Position numbers and translations under genes: made by a program. This document shows, one piece after another, positions 1-7,229 of a DNA stretch of 64,000 nt (positions are counted from its first letter, which is position 1; each line of letters begins with the position of its first letter). The stretch is from Pseudooceanicola atlanticus (lineage in GTDB: Bacteria; Pseudomonadota; Alphaproteobacteria; Rhodobacterales; Rhodobacteraceae), in contig NZ_AQQX01000013.1 of NCBI RefSeq assembly GCF_000768315.1, positions 1 through 64,000 on the forward strand, read 5' to 3'. A model generated the notes under the pieces. That model did not search any database. It was not told where the DNA came from and saw only the letters and a program-made list of their open reading frames with translations.

Positions 1-44
1 GCAGACTCTACATTAAGGTGAGGGATTTCGCGGGGGGCAGGTCA
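1..44 (-). mobile_element. Terminal end of an IS3-family insertion sequence (rest lies left of the window)
   Basis: Read on the minus strand, the sequence from 44 leftwards starts TGACCTGCCCCCCGCGAA. This matches, with one difference, the end of the IS3-type element at 13062-13546, which starts TGACCTTCCCCCCGCGAA. By analogy with that copy this is the end upstream of orfA, so the transposase genes would lie at coordinates below 1, reading leftwards. Only the terminus is visible, so completeness cannot be judged. Confidence 0.6.
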
Positions 45-471
45 GCAGCCATCTACACCACTTAGCAGCAAGGTCGGCTCTGGGCTGCAACTGCCTGAAC
101 TGATCGGTTACTGGGGGCGTCTTGGCGCTGGAGCTCCGCACGTCACAGAAAGTTGCTCCGATATCCGGACGTATGGAAAGGAGTGGTGCTTTGTTTGAAG
201 GCTGGGTGGTCGCACGGGCAGAAATCGGGCCGGATGTGCCTTGTAGGTGCTGTACCAAGGGCATCGCTCAGCGCTGAGCTCCCTTCGCCTCTTCGTTCGC
301 CGCTCGGCCACTTTCGACCGCGGTTCGCGGAGATGGAGAGCTAAGGGATCGACTGCCAGCCCCTGATCGAACAGGCCAAAGGCCCTATCGAGAAACGCAA
401 CGGATACCCAGAAATGCGTTTCGCGCCAATGCGCGGACAACCATCCGGCGCTCGGCCGCTCTGGCCGGCTG
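45..471. other. Non-coding stretch with IS scar and gene debris
   Basis: Apart from the DctP fragment at 312-404, no reading frame here has a plausible start, ribosome site or recognisable protein. It lies between an IS3 terminus and the 3' end of the Rieske gene, and is best read as rearrangement debris. Confidence 0.5.
312..404 (+). pseudogene. Decayed C-terminal fragment of a TRAP solute-binding protein (DctP)
   Basis: The plus-strand frame reads roughly EMES-stop-GIDCQPLIEQAKGPIEK. This aligns with the last residues of the intact DctP protein encoded at 36993-38027 (DMESKGIDGQALIEQAKGLIEK). The Lys codon is a TAA stop at 342-344, and upstream similarity fades within a few codons (only RxFAEMES survives). 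No start, ribosome site or remaining domain is present, so this is a dead fragment, probably left by duplication or by IS-driven rearrangement next to the IS end at 1-44. Confidence 0.6.
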
Positions 472-852
472 TCACCGTCTGAAGCCCGGGGCATAAATCC
501 CGTCGATCCAGAGCGCACCGTCCCGCTGGACGGTCGGAACAGGCGTTAACTGCTGGCCGATGCAGGGCCCGACCTCGCAAATCCCGTTTTCGATCCGGAA
601 CAGTGCGCCATGTGCGGCGCACATGATACGGCTGCGGTCACCGTTGAGGAATTCGTCCTTCTTCCAGGCCATGCGCGCCCGGTCGTAATGCGGGCAAAGA
701 TTGCGCCAGGCGTGAATGCTGTCGCCCTTTCGGATGACGAACATCGTGTCCCGGCCTTCGTTCAGGGGGTCGAAGCCGACAGACCGGCCTTCGGGCAGGT
801 CGGCAATCCTGCACAAGGGCTCTGTCACCTCGCGCGCGTCGAACCGGCGCAT
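472..852 (-). CDS. Small Rieske [2Fe-2S] protein
   Basis: A 126-residue single-domain Rieske protein. Cluster ligands are visible as C53-P-H55 and C78-A-A-H81. The 22-residue spacing between the two boxes is longer than in most Rieske ferredoxins. It lacks a Rieske-oxygenase catalytic domain, so it is more likely an electron carrier or a partner of the neighbouring dioxygenase than an oxygenase itself. The ATG at 852 lies just beyond the stop of the VOC gene at 861, which indicates translational coupling; a GTG at 864 overlapping that stop is an alternative start. It is cotranscribed with the VOC dioxygenase, divergently from the LysR gene at 1973. Its redox partner is not visible. Confidence 0.8.
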   Translation of the reverse strand: MRRFDAREVTEPLCRIADLPEGRSVGFDPLNEGRDTMFVIRKGDSIHAWRNLCPHYDRARMAWKKDEFLNGDRSRIMCAAHGALFRIENGICEVGPCIGQQLTPVPTVQRDGALWIDGIYAPGFRR

Positions 853-860
853 GGATGCGG

Positions 861-1802
861 TCACTCCGGCTTGGCTCCCTTGCCTGGCGGCGGACCGCCG
901 GGGGCCCATTTCTCGACATTCTCGAACAGGAACATCTGGGCCTGTTCCGGCCCCATCGGGCCTTCGCGATGGATCCAGTCACCGTCATGAAGATCCATGT
1001 CGGCATCGTATTCCACATGCGTGCCGAGCGGCGAATTGAAGTACCAGAACCAGTTCGATCCGAACTTGTGGCGCCCCGGTCCCCAGAAGCTTTCATAGCC
1101 CTTCTTGACCATCCGCGACCCGGCCAGCATTAGCTCGGTCGGGCCCTGCATATGGAAAGCCAGGTGTTCCAGCCCCTGCATGTAGGGAGGTGTCTGGATC
1201 ATGAAGAGGACGTGGTGATCGTGGTTGGCCTGCGGGCGAAGGAACGGTCCGGTATTGGTGAACTTGTCGGTGATCACGAAGTTCAGCCGGTCGATGTAGA
1301 AATTGGCCATCTTGTCCATGTCCGGGACGAAATAGACGATATGGCTCAGCGTGCGGGGCCTGGCCTCGGCGTATTCGTTCGCGCCAATTTCGTTCATCTC
1401 GCGACCGGGTTCGGCACCGGGTGAATTGATCATCTCGGCCGGGAGGGACAATGCACGGCGGCGCGTCAGCTGGAAGGCAATCTCGAAATCGCAATCGTCC
1501 TTGGTCAGAAGAACGCCGTCCTCTGTCCTGGTCACGCTACGGTCTTTCGACAGTTCGGCCTCGATCGCATCGAGCGTCGCCTGATCCTTCACGCCCCAGA
1601 CGGTCCGACGCAGCATGCTTGCCGTTGGCAGAGGCGGCGGGAGGCTTTCGTCATCGCGCGCCCGCAGGGTGATCGCGGTGCCGTCCAGCGCCTCGAACGT
1701 ATCACCTCCGATGTCGGTCAGCCCGTAATCGGCCAGGAAATCCCGGCTTGCTTCCAGGTTGTCGACGCCGAAGATCAATTCGTCGGGTCCGATTATTTGC
1801 AT
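861..1802 (-). CDS. VOC-superfamily extradiol dioxygenase-like protein
   Basis: 313 residues with two vicinal-oxygen-chelate (glyoxalase/extradiol dioxygenase) modules, at about 5-115 and 150-280. The C-terminal module carries a plausible metal triad H154, H213 and E264 (SHIVYF, LEHLAF, HVEYDAD), as in type I extradiol ring-cleavage dioxygenases. An Fe(II)-dependent ring-opening or C-C cleaving oxygenase in the cytoplasm is the most likely role, but the substrate cannot be read from sequence. The start at 1802 is fixed by GGAGGAGGG just upstream; longer in-frame extensions run through the regulatory region. First gene of the minus-strand pair with the Rieske protein. Glyoxalase-type isomerase activity remains an alternative. 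Confidence 0.8.
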   Translation of the reverse strand: MQIIGPDELIFGVDNLEASRDFLADYGLTDIGGDTFEALDGTAITLRARDDESLPPPLPTASMLRRTVWGVKDQATLDAIEAELSKDRSVTRTEDGVLLTKDDCDFEIAFQLTRRRALSLPAEMINSPGAEPGREMNEIGANEYAEARPRTLSHIVYFVPDMDKMANFYIDRLNFVITDKFTNTGPFLRPQANHDHHVLFMIQTPPYMQGLEHLAFHMQGPTELMLAGSRMVKKGYESFWGPGRHKFGSNWFWYFNSPLGTHVEYDADMDLHDGDWIHREGPMGPEQAQMFLFENVEKWAPGGPPPGKGAKPE

Positions 1803-1896
1803 GGGTGTGCCCTCCTCCTGGCCCCGCCCGAGCGGGGATCCGGATGGAGCATAGGCAGCGGCCACGTATTCCAAAAATGGGAAGTCTGGATGCTTT

Positions 1897-1915
1897 GCAT
1901 TCACATGGTGAATGC
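1897..1915. promoter_or_regulatory. Perfect palindrome, probable LysR operator
   Basis: GCATTCAC-ATG-GTGAATGC is an 8+3+8 perfect inverted repeat. Its core TTCACATGGTGAA has the T-N11-A form of LysR-family boxes. It sits between the divergent VOC/Rieske pair (start 1802) and the LysR gene (start 1973), where a LysR regulator would control both directions. Confidence 0.75.
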
Positions 1916-1972
1916 GCCAGACTGCCATGCAGCCCCTGTTGGCATCCGGGGGCGCCATTGGGAGGGGAAAGG

Positions 1973-2908
1973 ATGCGGTTCAAACAACTTGATCTGAATT
2001 TGCTGGTCGCGCTGGACAACCTGCTGGCCCTGCAATCGGTCAGCGCTGCCGCAGAGCGCATGAACATGAGCCAGTCGGCGATGAGCAACGCGCTGACCCG
2101 GCTGCGGACCTATTTCGACGATCAGCTTTTGGTACAGGTCGGCCGCCGGATGGAGCTGACGCCGCGCGCCGTGTCGATGCAGGCGCCGGTGCGGGACATC
2201 CTTGTCAGGATCGAGGCGACGATCGACACGGCGCCCGAGTTCGATCCGCTGGGCGCGGATCGCGAGTTCAGCATCCTGTTGTCGGATTATTCGCTGACTG
2301 TCCTGATGCCACGCGTCTTTGCGCTGGCGCATGAAATCGGAGCAAATGTCCGGTTCCGACTGGTGCCGCAAACGGCGCATCCCTACCAGCTGCTGGAAAA
2401 GGGGGAGGCGGACATCCTGATCGCGCCGGAATCTTACGTGTCTGAGGATCATCCCTACGAACGGCTGTATATCGACGAATATGTCTGCGTCGTCTGGTCG
2501 GAAAGCCCTCTGGCCGGACAGCCAATCACTCGCGACGCCTTTGCCAAGGCAGGCCACGCGATCATGGTGCCGCCGAATTCGGCCGGGTCGCTCGAGGCCG
2601 AGATGCTGGCGCGTCTGGGGTTCGAGAGGCGGGTCGAGGTGCGGTCCTTTTCCTTTTCGACGCTGCCGTTCCTTGTCGTCGGCACGAACCGGATCGCGAC
2701 AGTGCACCGGCAGGTCGCGGACATGGCGGCACAGCATCTACCGCTGGATATTCAGCCCTTGCCCTTCCCGGCAGACCCGCTGGTTCAGACGATGCAATGG
2801 CACAGCTACCGGGATGCAGACCCGGGCATCAGTTGGCTGCGGGAGCTGATCCTCGAGGCGGCCAAAGGGCTGAAACCTATTGATCCAGAGAATATACCGG
2901 ATCGGTAA
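1973..2908 (+). CDS. LysR-family transcriptional regulator, NodD-like subgroup
   Basis: 311 residues. The N-terminus (FKQLDLNLLVALDNLL, then a helix-turn-helix with ERMNMSQSAMSNALTRLR at about 29-46) is typical of the NodD/LinR/SyrM-like branch of LysR regulators, which usually respond to aromatic inducers. The effector-binding domain runs from about 90 to 300. The start at 1973 follows GGGAGGGGAAAGG; the frame is open further upstream but has no ribosome site there. It is divergent from the VOC-Rieske pair and upstream of, and codirectional with, the flavin monooxygenase at 2974, so it probably regulates the whole cluster through the palindrome at 1897-1915. Confidence 0.9.
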   Translation: MRFKQLDLNLLVALDNLLALQSVSAAAERMNMSQSAMSNALTRLRTYFDDQLLVQVGRRMELTPRAVSMQAPVRDILVRIEATIDTAPEFDPLGADREFSILLSDYSLTVLMPRVFALAHEIGANVRFRLVPQTAHPYQLLEKGEADILIAPESYVSEDHPYERLYIDEYVCVVWSESPLAGQPITRDAFAKAGHAIMVPPNSAGSLEAEMLARLGFERRVEVRSFSFSTLPFLVVGTNRIATVHRQVADMAAQHLPLDIQPLPFPADPLVQTMQWHSYRDADPGISWLRELILEAAKGLKPIDPENIPDR

Positions 2909-2973
2909 GTTCCATTTCTCAAATACCATAGGGCCTCGTAGGTTTTCCGAACCATCGGGAGGGGAGGCCTGCA

Positions 2974-4098
2974 ATGGATTTGAAGTCTGTACTCGTCATC
3001 GGCGGCGGAATCGGCGGGTTGACCGCCGCGATCGCACTGCGCCGCAAGGGCTATCCAGTCGAGATCGTCGAGAAGGACCCGGAATGGTCGGTCTACGGCG
3101 TCGGCATCATCCAGCAGTTCAACGTCATCCGTGCCATGGCCTCGCTGGAACTGATCGATGCCTACCTGGAAAAGGCATTCGGCTTTGACCGGACCGTCCT
3201 GCATGGAGGTCCGGGTGGCCAGCAAGTGGCCGACTTCAATACCCCGCGCCTCGCCGGCGACGCTTATCCCTCGAACGCCGGGATCCGGCGCACCGATCTG
3301 CAGCAGGTTCTGGCGGATCGCGCAAAACAGCTGGGCGTCACCCTGCGGCTTGGAACGACAGTGATCGGCCTTGAGGATGACGGGACAGGGGTCGACGTCA
3401 CCCTGTCCGACGGCACCACGGCCCGGCATGACATCGTGATCGGGGCTGACGGTGTGTTTTCCCGCACCCGCGGCCAGATCCTGCCCGAAGCGCCGCAGCC
3501 GCGTTATACGGGGCAATGGGTCTGGCGGTACAACCTTGTCCAGCCACCCGAGATGGAGGGGATCCAGATCTTCGCAGGTCCGGTCAATGCCGGTTTCGTG
3601 CCGCTGGGCCAGGACCTGATGTACATGTTCCTGCTGAGCCAGGAAGACGAGGGATTCAAGCTGGCCCAGGATGGTGCGGCAAAGGCGATGCGGAACCGGA
3701 TTGGTTCGCTCGCACCGCCGCAGGTCAAGGCCATCGCGGACCAGATCACCGACGATGCCGCCGTCATCGCCCGGCCACTTGAGGTGATCTTTCTCGACGG
3801 CGCCTGGCATCGCGGCCGTGTCGTCCTGATCGGCGATGCCATCCACGCGTCCACCCCACATCTTGCGCAGGGGGCCGGCATGGCAATCGAGGATGCGATC
3901 GTCCTGGCCGAAGAGCTATCCCGTCATACAACCCCCGAGGCCGCCTTTACCGCCTACCGCACCCGTCGGTTCGACCGTGCGAAGTTCATTGCCGACAACT
4001 CTGTCCTCATAGGGGACAGCCAGATGGGCAAGGCCGACCCCGTCGATGTCGGAGAGCTTAATCGCAAGACAATGGGGCTGATGGCGCAGCCCATCTGA
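2974..4098 (+). CDS. FAD-dependent aromatic monooxygenase (class A flavoprotein hydroxylase)
   Basis: 374 residues. It begins with an FAD-binding Rossmann motif GGGIGG (10-15), a DG-type motif (IGADGVFSRTR) in the middle, and the second FAD motif GDAIHASTPHLAQG near residue 290. This is the layout of p-hydroxybenzoate/salicylate hydroxylase-type enzymes, which use NAD(P)H and O2 to hydroxylate an activated ring. There is no signal peptide, so it is cytoplasmic. GGGAGGGGAGG precedes the ATG. It starts a plus-strand operon that continues with the hydrolases at 4129, 5367 and 6453 and the TRAP permease. Substrate unknown. Confidence 0.85.
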   Translation: MDLKSVLVIGGGIGGLTAAIALRRKGYPVEIVEKDPEWSVYGVGIIQQFNVIRAMASLELIDAYLEKAFGFDRTVLHGGPGGQQVADFNTPRLAGDAYPSNAGIRRTDLQQVLADRAKQLGVTLRLGTTVIGLEDDGTGVDVTLSDGTTARHDIVIGADGVFSRTRGQILPEAPQPRYTGQWVWRYNLVQPPEMEGIQIFAGPVNAGFVPLGQDLMYMFLLSQEDEGFKLAQDGAAKAMRNRIGSLAPPQVKAIADQITDDAAVIARPLEVIFLDGAWHRGRVVLIGDAIHASTPHLAQGAGMAIEDAIVLAEELSRHTTPEAAFTAYRTRRFDRAKFIADNSVLIGDSQMGKADPVDVGELNRKTMGLMAQPI

Positions 4099-4128
4099 CC
4101 CGACCACAAAGCAGGAGACGCCCCGCCC

Positions 4129-5289
4129 ATGGCGATGTTCGATTACTTCCCCAACTATGTCTGGAACCTGTCCGTGTCGATCGCCATGGCGAGCGGCGCC
4201 GAGCTGGGCGAGATCATGGACATGTGCCAGCCGCTGCTGGAAAAGGCTCAGAAGGGCGAGGATGCCGGCACGGGCGACTTCATGAAGGCCTGGCTGGCCG
4301 TCGCCGACAAGCTGGTGGACCTGGCCGCGGAGGATGCGGAACAGCAGCGGCTACTGTCCGCCGGACCCAAGCTGCAGCGCGCCGCTTTGTACTACCTGAC
4401 CGCGGAACGGATGCAGGGCCATGGTCATCCGGGCCGCGATGCGACCTATCAGAAGGGCCTCGATGCCTTCGCGCGCGGCACCCGCTATTCAAAGGACAAT
4501 GTCGCGCGGTTCGAAGTTCCCTACGGCGACAAGACGATTCCGGTTCTCTACACCCGCGCCGAAGGTGTAGACGGCCCCGCGCCCGCGGTGGTCTACCTGA
4601 ACGGTCTCGATAGCTGCAAGGAGCTTCTTTATTGGTCGCGTCTGCCGCAGGAGCTGGCCAAGCGGGGGATCTCGACCCTTTGCGTGGATCAGCCGGGCAC
4701 CGGGGAAAGCCTGCGTAAGCAAGGGATGCCGGCCACCTGGAAATCCGAGGACTGGGGCACGCCGGTTTTCGACTGGCTGGCCGCCCGCGACGATGTCGAT
4801 GGCGAAAGGATCGGGATCACCGGGATTTCTCTGGGTGGGTTCTATGCGCCCCGCGTCTGTGCCTTTGAACCGCGCTTTGCCTCCGGTGCCGTCTGGGGCG
4901 CCAACCACAACTGGGCCGAGGTTCAGCAGCGCCGTCTCAAGCGCGAGGGGGAAAACCCCGTGCCGCATTACTGGAACCACGTCCAGTGGGTTTTTGGCGC
5001 GACGGACATGGACGATTTCTTCGAGAAATCCGCTGGCATGCACCTCAACGGGGTGATGGATAAGATCAAGGTGCCGTTCCTCGTCACCCACGGCGCGAAT
5101 GACCGGCAGATCAGTGTCGATTACGCCCATCAGAGCTATGACCAGCTGACCAACGCGCCCCGGCGTGAACTGAAGATCTTTACCGAGCGCGAAGGCGGGG
5201 TCGAACATGTGGGCGCGGACAACATGTCCTTCGGTCGGTCCTACATCGCCGACTGGTTTGCTGAAACGCTTGGCGGGCGGCTGGCCTGA
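4129..5289 (+). CDS. Alpha/beta hydrolase, C-C hydrolase-like (2,6-dihydroxypseudooxynicotine hydrolase / FrsA-type)
   Basis: 386 residues with an N-terminal helical cap (about 1-120) followed by the alpha/beta core. The nucleophile elbow is G-I-S234-L-G; D325 (HGANDRQ) and H360 (GVEHVG) complete a catalytic triad. The long N-terminal helical region before the core is characteristic of the family that includes 2,6-dihydroxypseudooxynicotine hydrolase, which cleaves a C-C bond next to a ketone. Located between a ring hydroxylase and an FAH-family enzyme, it probably breaks a C-C or ester bond in a ring-derived intermediate. Esterase activity is an alternative. Confidence 0.8.
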   Translation: MAMFDYFPNYVWNLSVSIAMASGAELGEIMDMCQPLLEKAQKGEDAGTGDFMKAWLAVADKLVDLAAEDAEQQRLLSAGPKLQRAALYYLTAERMQGHGHPGRDATYQKGLDAFARGTRYSKDNVARFEVPYGDKTIPVLYTRAEGVDGPAPAVVYLNGLDSCKELLYWSRLPQELAKRGISTLCVDQPGTGESLRKQGMPATWKSEDWGTPVFDWLAARDDVDGERIGITGISLGGFYAPRVCAFEPRFASGAVWGANHNWAEVQQRRLKREGENPVPHYWNHVQWVFGATDMDDFFEKSAGMHLNGVMDKIKVPFLVTHGANDRQISVDYAHQSYDQLTNAPRRELKIFTEREGGVEHVGADNMSFGRSYIADWFAETLGGRLA

Positions 5290-5366
5290 TGCCCAAGGGG
5301 AGTACAGAGCCCGCGCGGCGCTGGTTCCTGGGACCGTACCAAGACTGAACCCGACGGAGGAGACGA

Positions 5367-6329
5367 ATGAAACTTGCCACCCTGGCTGATGGATCACCTG
5401 ACGGGCGCCTGCACGTCGTCTCGCGCGATCATGTACGTTGCGCGCCTGCGAAGGCCGCCGCGACCATGCAGGCCCTGTTGGATGACTGGGAGGCGCTGGC
5501 CCCCGCCCTCGCCGTCGAATACGAGGCCGTCAATGCCGGCGCTGGTGCGAGTTTCGATCCCGCACAAGCCCTGGCCCCGCTGCCGCGCGCGTGGCAGTGG
5601 CTGGACGGGTCGGCCTATGACAGCCATGGCGCGTTGATGGAAAAGGTCTTTGGCATCGACCCGCTGCCGACCTGGCCACCGCTGATCTACCAGGGACTCT
5701 CGGACCGGTTCCACGCGCCGATGGCGGATGTCCCGTTCCCCTCGGAAGAGGATTTCATCGACTTCGAAGGCGAGTTCGGGATCATCACCGACCGGGTGCC
5801 CATGGGAACGGGGGCCGAGGCCGCACGTGACCACATTCGCCTGCTGGTGCAGATCAACGACTGGTCGCTGCGCAAGCTTGCACCACGCGAGATGAAGACG
5901 GGCTTCGGCTGGTTGCAATGCAAGCCCGCCTGTTCCGCCGCGCCGGTCGCGGTGACGCCGGACGAGTTGGGCGAGGCATGGCGGGACGCGCGGATCGACC
6001 TTCCGCTGCAGGTCGATTGGAACGGCGACCGTTTCGGTGCGGCCAATGGCTACCAGATGTCGGCTGGTTTCGATCAGCTGATCGCCCATGCCGCCTATTC
6101 GCGAGACCTGGTTGCGGGCACGATCATCGGCTCCGGTACGGTGTCGAACGACACCTATCGCGCGGTCGGTTCGTCCTGCATTGCCGAGCGGCGCGGCATT
6201 GAGATCCTCGATCATGGCGAACCCCGTACCGGCTTCATGGCGTTCGGCGATACCGTCCGGATGGAAGCAAGGGCCGCCGACGGGACACCCCTTTTCGGTG
6301 CGATCGACCAGAAGGTGGTGAAGGGCTGA
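5367..6329 (+). CDS. Fumarylacetoacetate hydrolase (FAH)-family protein
   Basis: 320 residues. The FAH fold's metal site is visible as E134 and E136 (DFEGEFGII) and D165 (QINDWSLR). Family members hydrolyse acylpyruvates or isomerise/decarboxylate oxo-acids formed by ring cleavage. The length and N-terminal domain resemble full FAH rather than the short acylpyruvase form. GACGGAGGAGACGA precedes the ATG. Its place after a hydroxylase and C-C hydrolase suggests late processing of a ring-fission product. The exact reaction is not determinable. Confidence 0.85.
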   Translation: MKLATLADGSPDGRLHVVSRDHVRCAPAKAAATMQALLDDWEALAPALAVEYEAVNAGAGASFDPAQALAPLPRAWQWLDGSAYDSHGALMEKVFGIDPLPTWPPLIYQGLSDRFHAPMADVPFPSEEDFIDFEGEFGIITDRVPMGTGAEAARDHIRLLVQINDWSLRKLAPREMKTGFGWLQCKPACSAAPVAVTPDELGEAWRDARIDLPLQVDWNGDRFGAANGYQMSAGFDQLIAHAAYSRDLVAGTIIGSGTVSNDTYRAVGSSCIAERRGIEILDHGEPRTGFMAFGDTVRMEARAADGTPLFGAIDQKVVKG

Positions 6330-6452
6330 AAGTCTCCGCGGCAGACGGGAGTATTGACCCGATGAAGCCCAAACATTGCCCGCATTCATTCGACCCAAGA
6401 CGCGGCGGCCGGTAGCCTGCCGCCCAACAAATGCCGAAGGGAGGAGACCCTC

Positions 6453-7229
6453 GTGAGCAGACGTATCATCGACCTGTCCGTCGTCCTGACAGACCGGGTG
6501 GCCAGCGATCCGCCGGGCCTCGGCCCCCGCCTGACCTATGTCGGTCATGACGTGGGCGCGCAGGATTTCGAGAAGATCTTTGGCATGCCCGTCGACAAGC
6601 AGCTGGAGCAGAAGGGCGCGGCCATCGAGAAGGCCGAGATCACGACCCATAACGGCACCCACATGGACGCGCCCTGGCAATACCACCCGACCATGAATGG
6701 CGGCGAACGCGCGATGACAATCGACGAAGTGCCGTTGGAATGGTGCATGGGGCCGGGGGTGAAACTGGATTTCCGCGATGTCCCGGACGGGCACGTCGTG
6801 ACCCCCGGTGAGGTCGAGGCAGAGCTGGCCCGGATCGGCCATGACCTGGCCCCCGGCGATATCGTCCTTGTGAATACCCGGGCCGGGTCGCGCTATGGAG
6901 AGGACGATTACGTCGCCTCGGGCTGTGGTATGGGACGCGAGGCGACGCTGTGGCTGACAGACCGCGGCATGCGCGTCTGCGGCACCGATGCCTGGAGCTG
7001 GGATCCCCCGCTGGCCAGCCAGATGGAGAGAATCCGGGAAACCGGCAACTGGTCGCTCTTCTGGGAGGGCCACAAGGCCGGAGCCGAAACGATCTATTGT
7101 CACATGGAAAAGCTGGCGAACCTCGAGACGCTGCCTTCGACGGGGTTCGAAGTGATCTGCTTTCCGGTGAAGGTCGAAAAGGGGTCGGCCGGATGGTGCC
7201 GCCCGGTGGCCATCGTGAATGAACGATAG
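6453..7229 (+). CDS. Cyclase-family (kynurenine formamidase-like) metal hydrolase
   Basis: 258 residues with the cyclase-family metal motif H66-N-G-T-H70-M-D72 and H78 (WQYHP). Members include kynurenine formamidase and isatin hydrolase, which open amide or lactam bonds using Mn or Zn. In an aromatic cluster this could point to an N-containing substrate (formamide or lactam intermediate), but lactone hydrolysis is also possible. The start is GTG at 6453, preceded by GGGAGGAGACC. The 3' end overlaps the start of the TRAP permease by 11 bases, so the two are cotranslated. Confidence 0.85.
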   Translation: MSRRIIDLSVVLTDRVASDPPGLGPRLTYVGHDVGAQDFEKIFGMPVDKQLEQKGAAIEKAEITTHNGTHMDAPWQYHPTMNGGERAMTIDEVPLEWCMGPGVKLDFRDVPDGHVVTPGEVEAELARIGHDLAPGDIVLVNTRAGSRYGEDDYVASGCGMGREATLWLTDRGMRVCGTDAWSWDPPLASQMERIRETGNWSLFWEGHKAGAETIYCHMEKLANLETLPSTGFEVICFPVKVEKGSAGWCRPVAIVNER

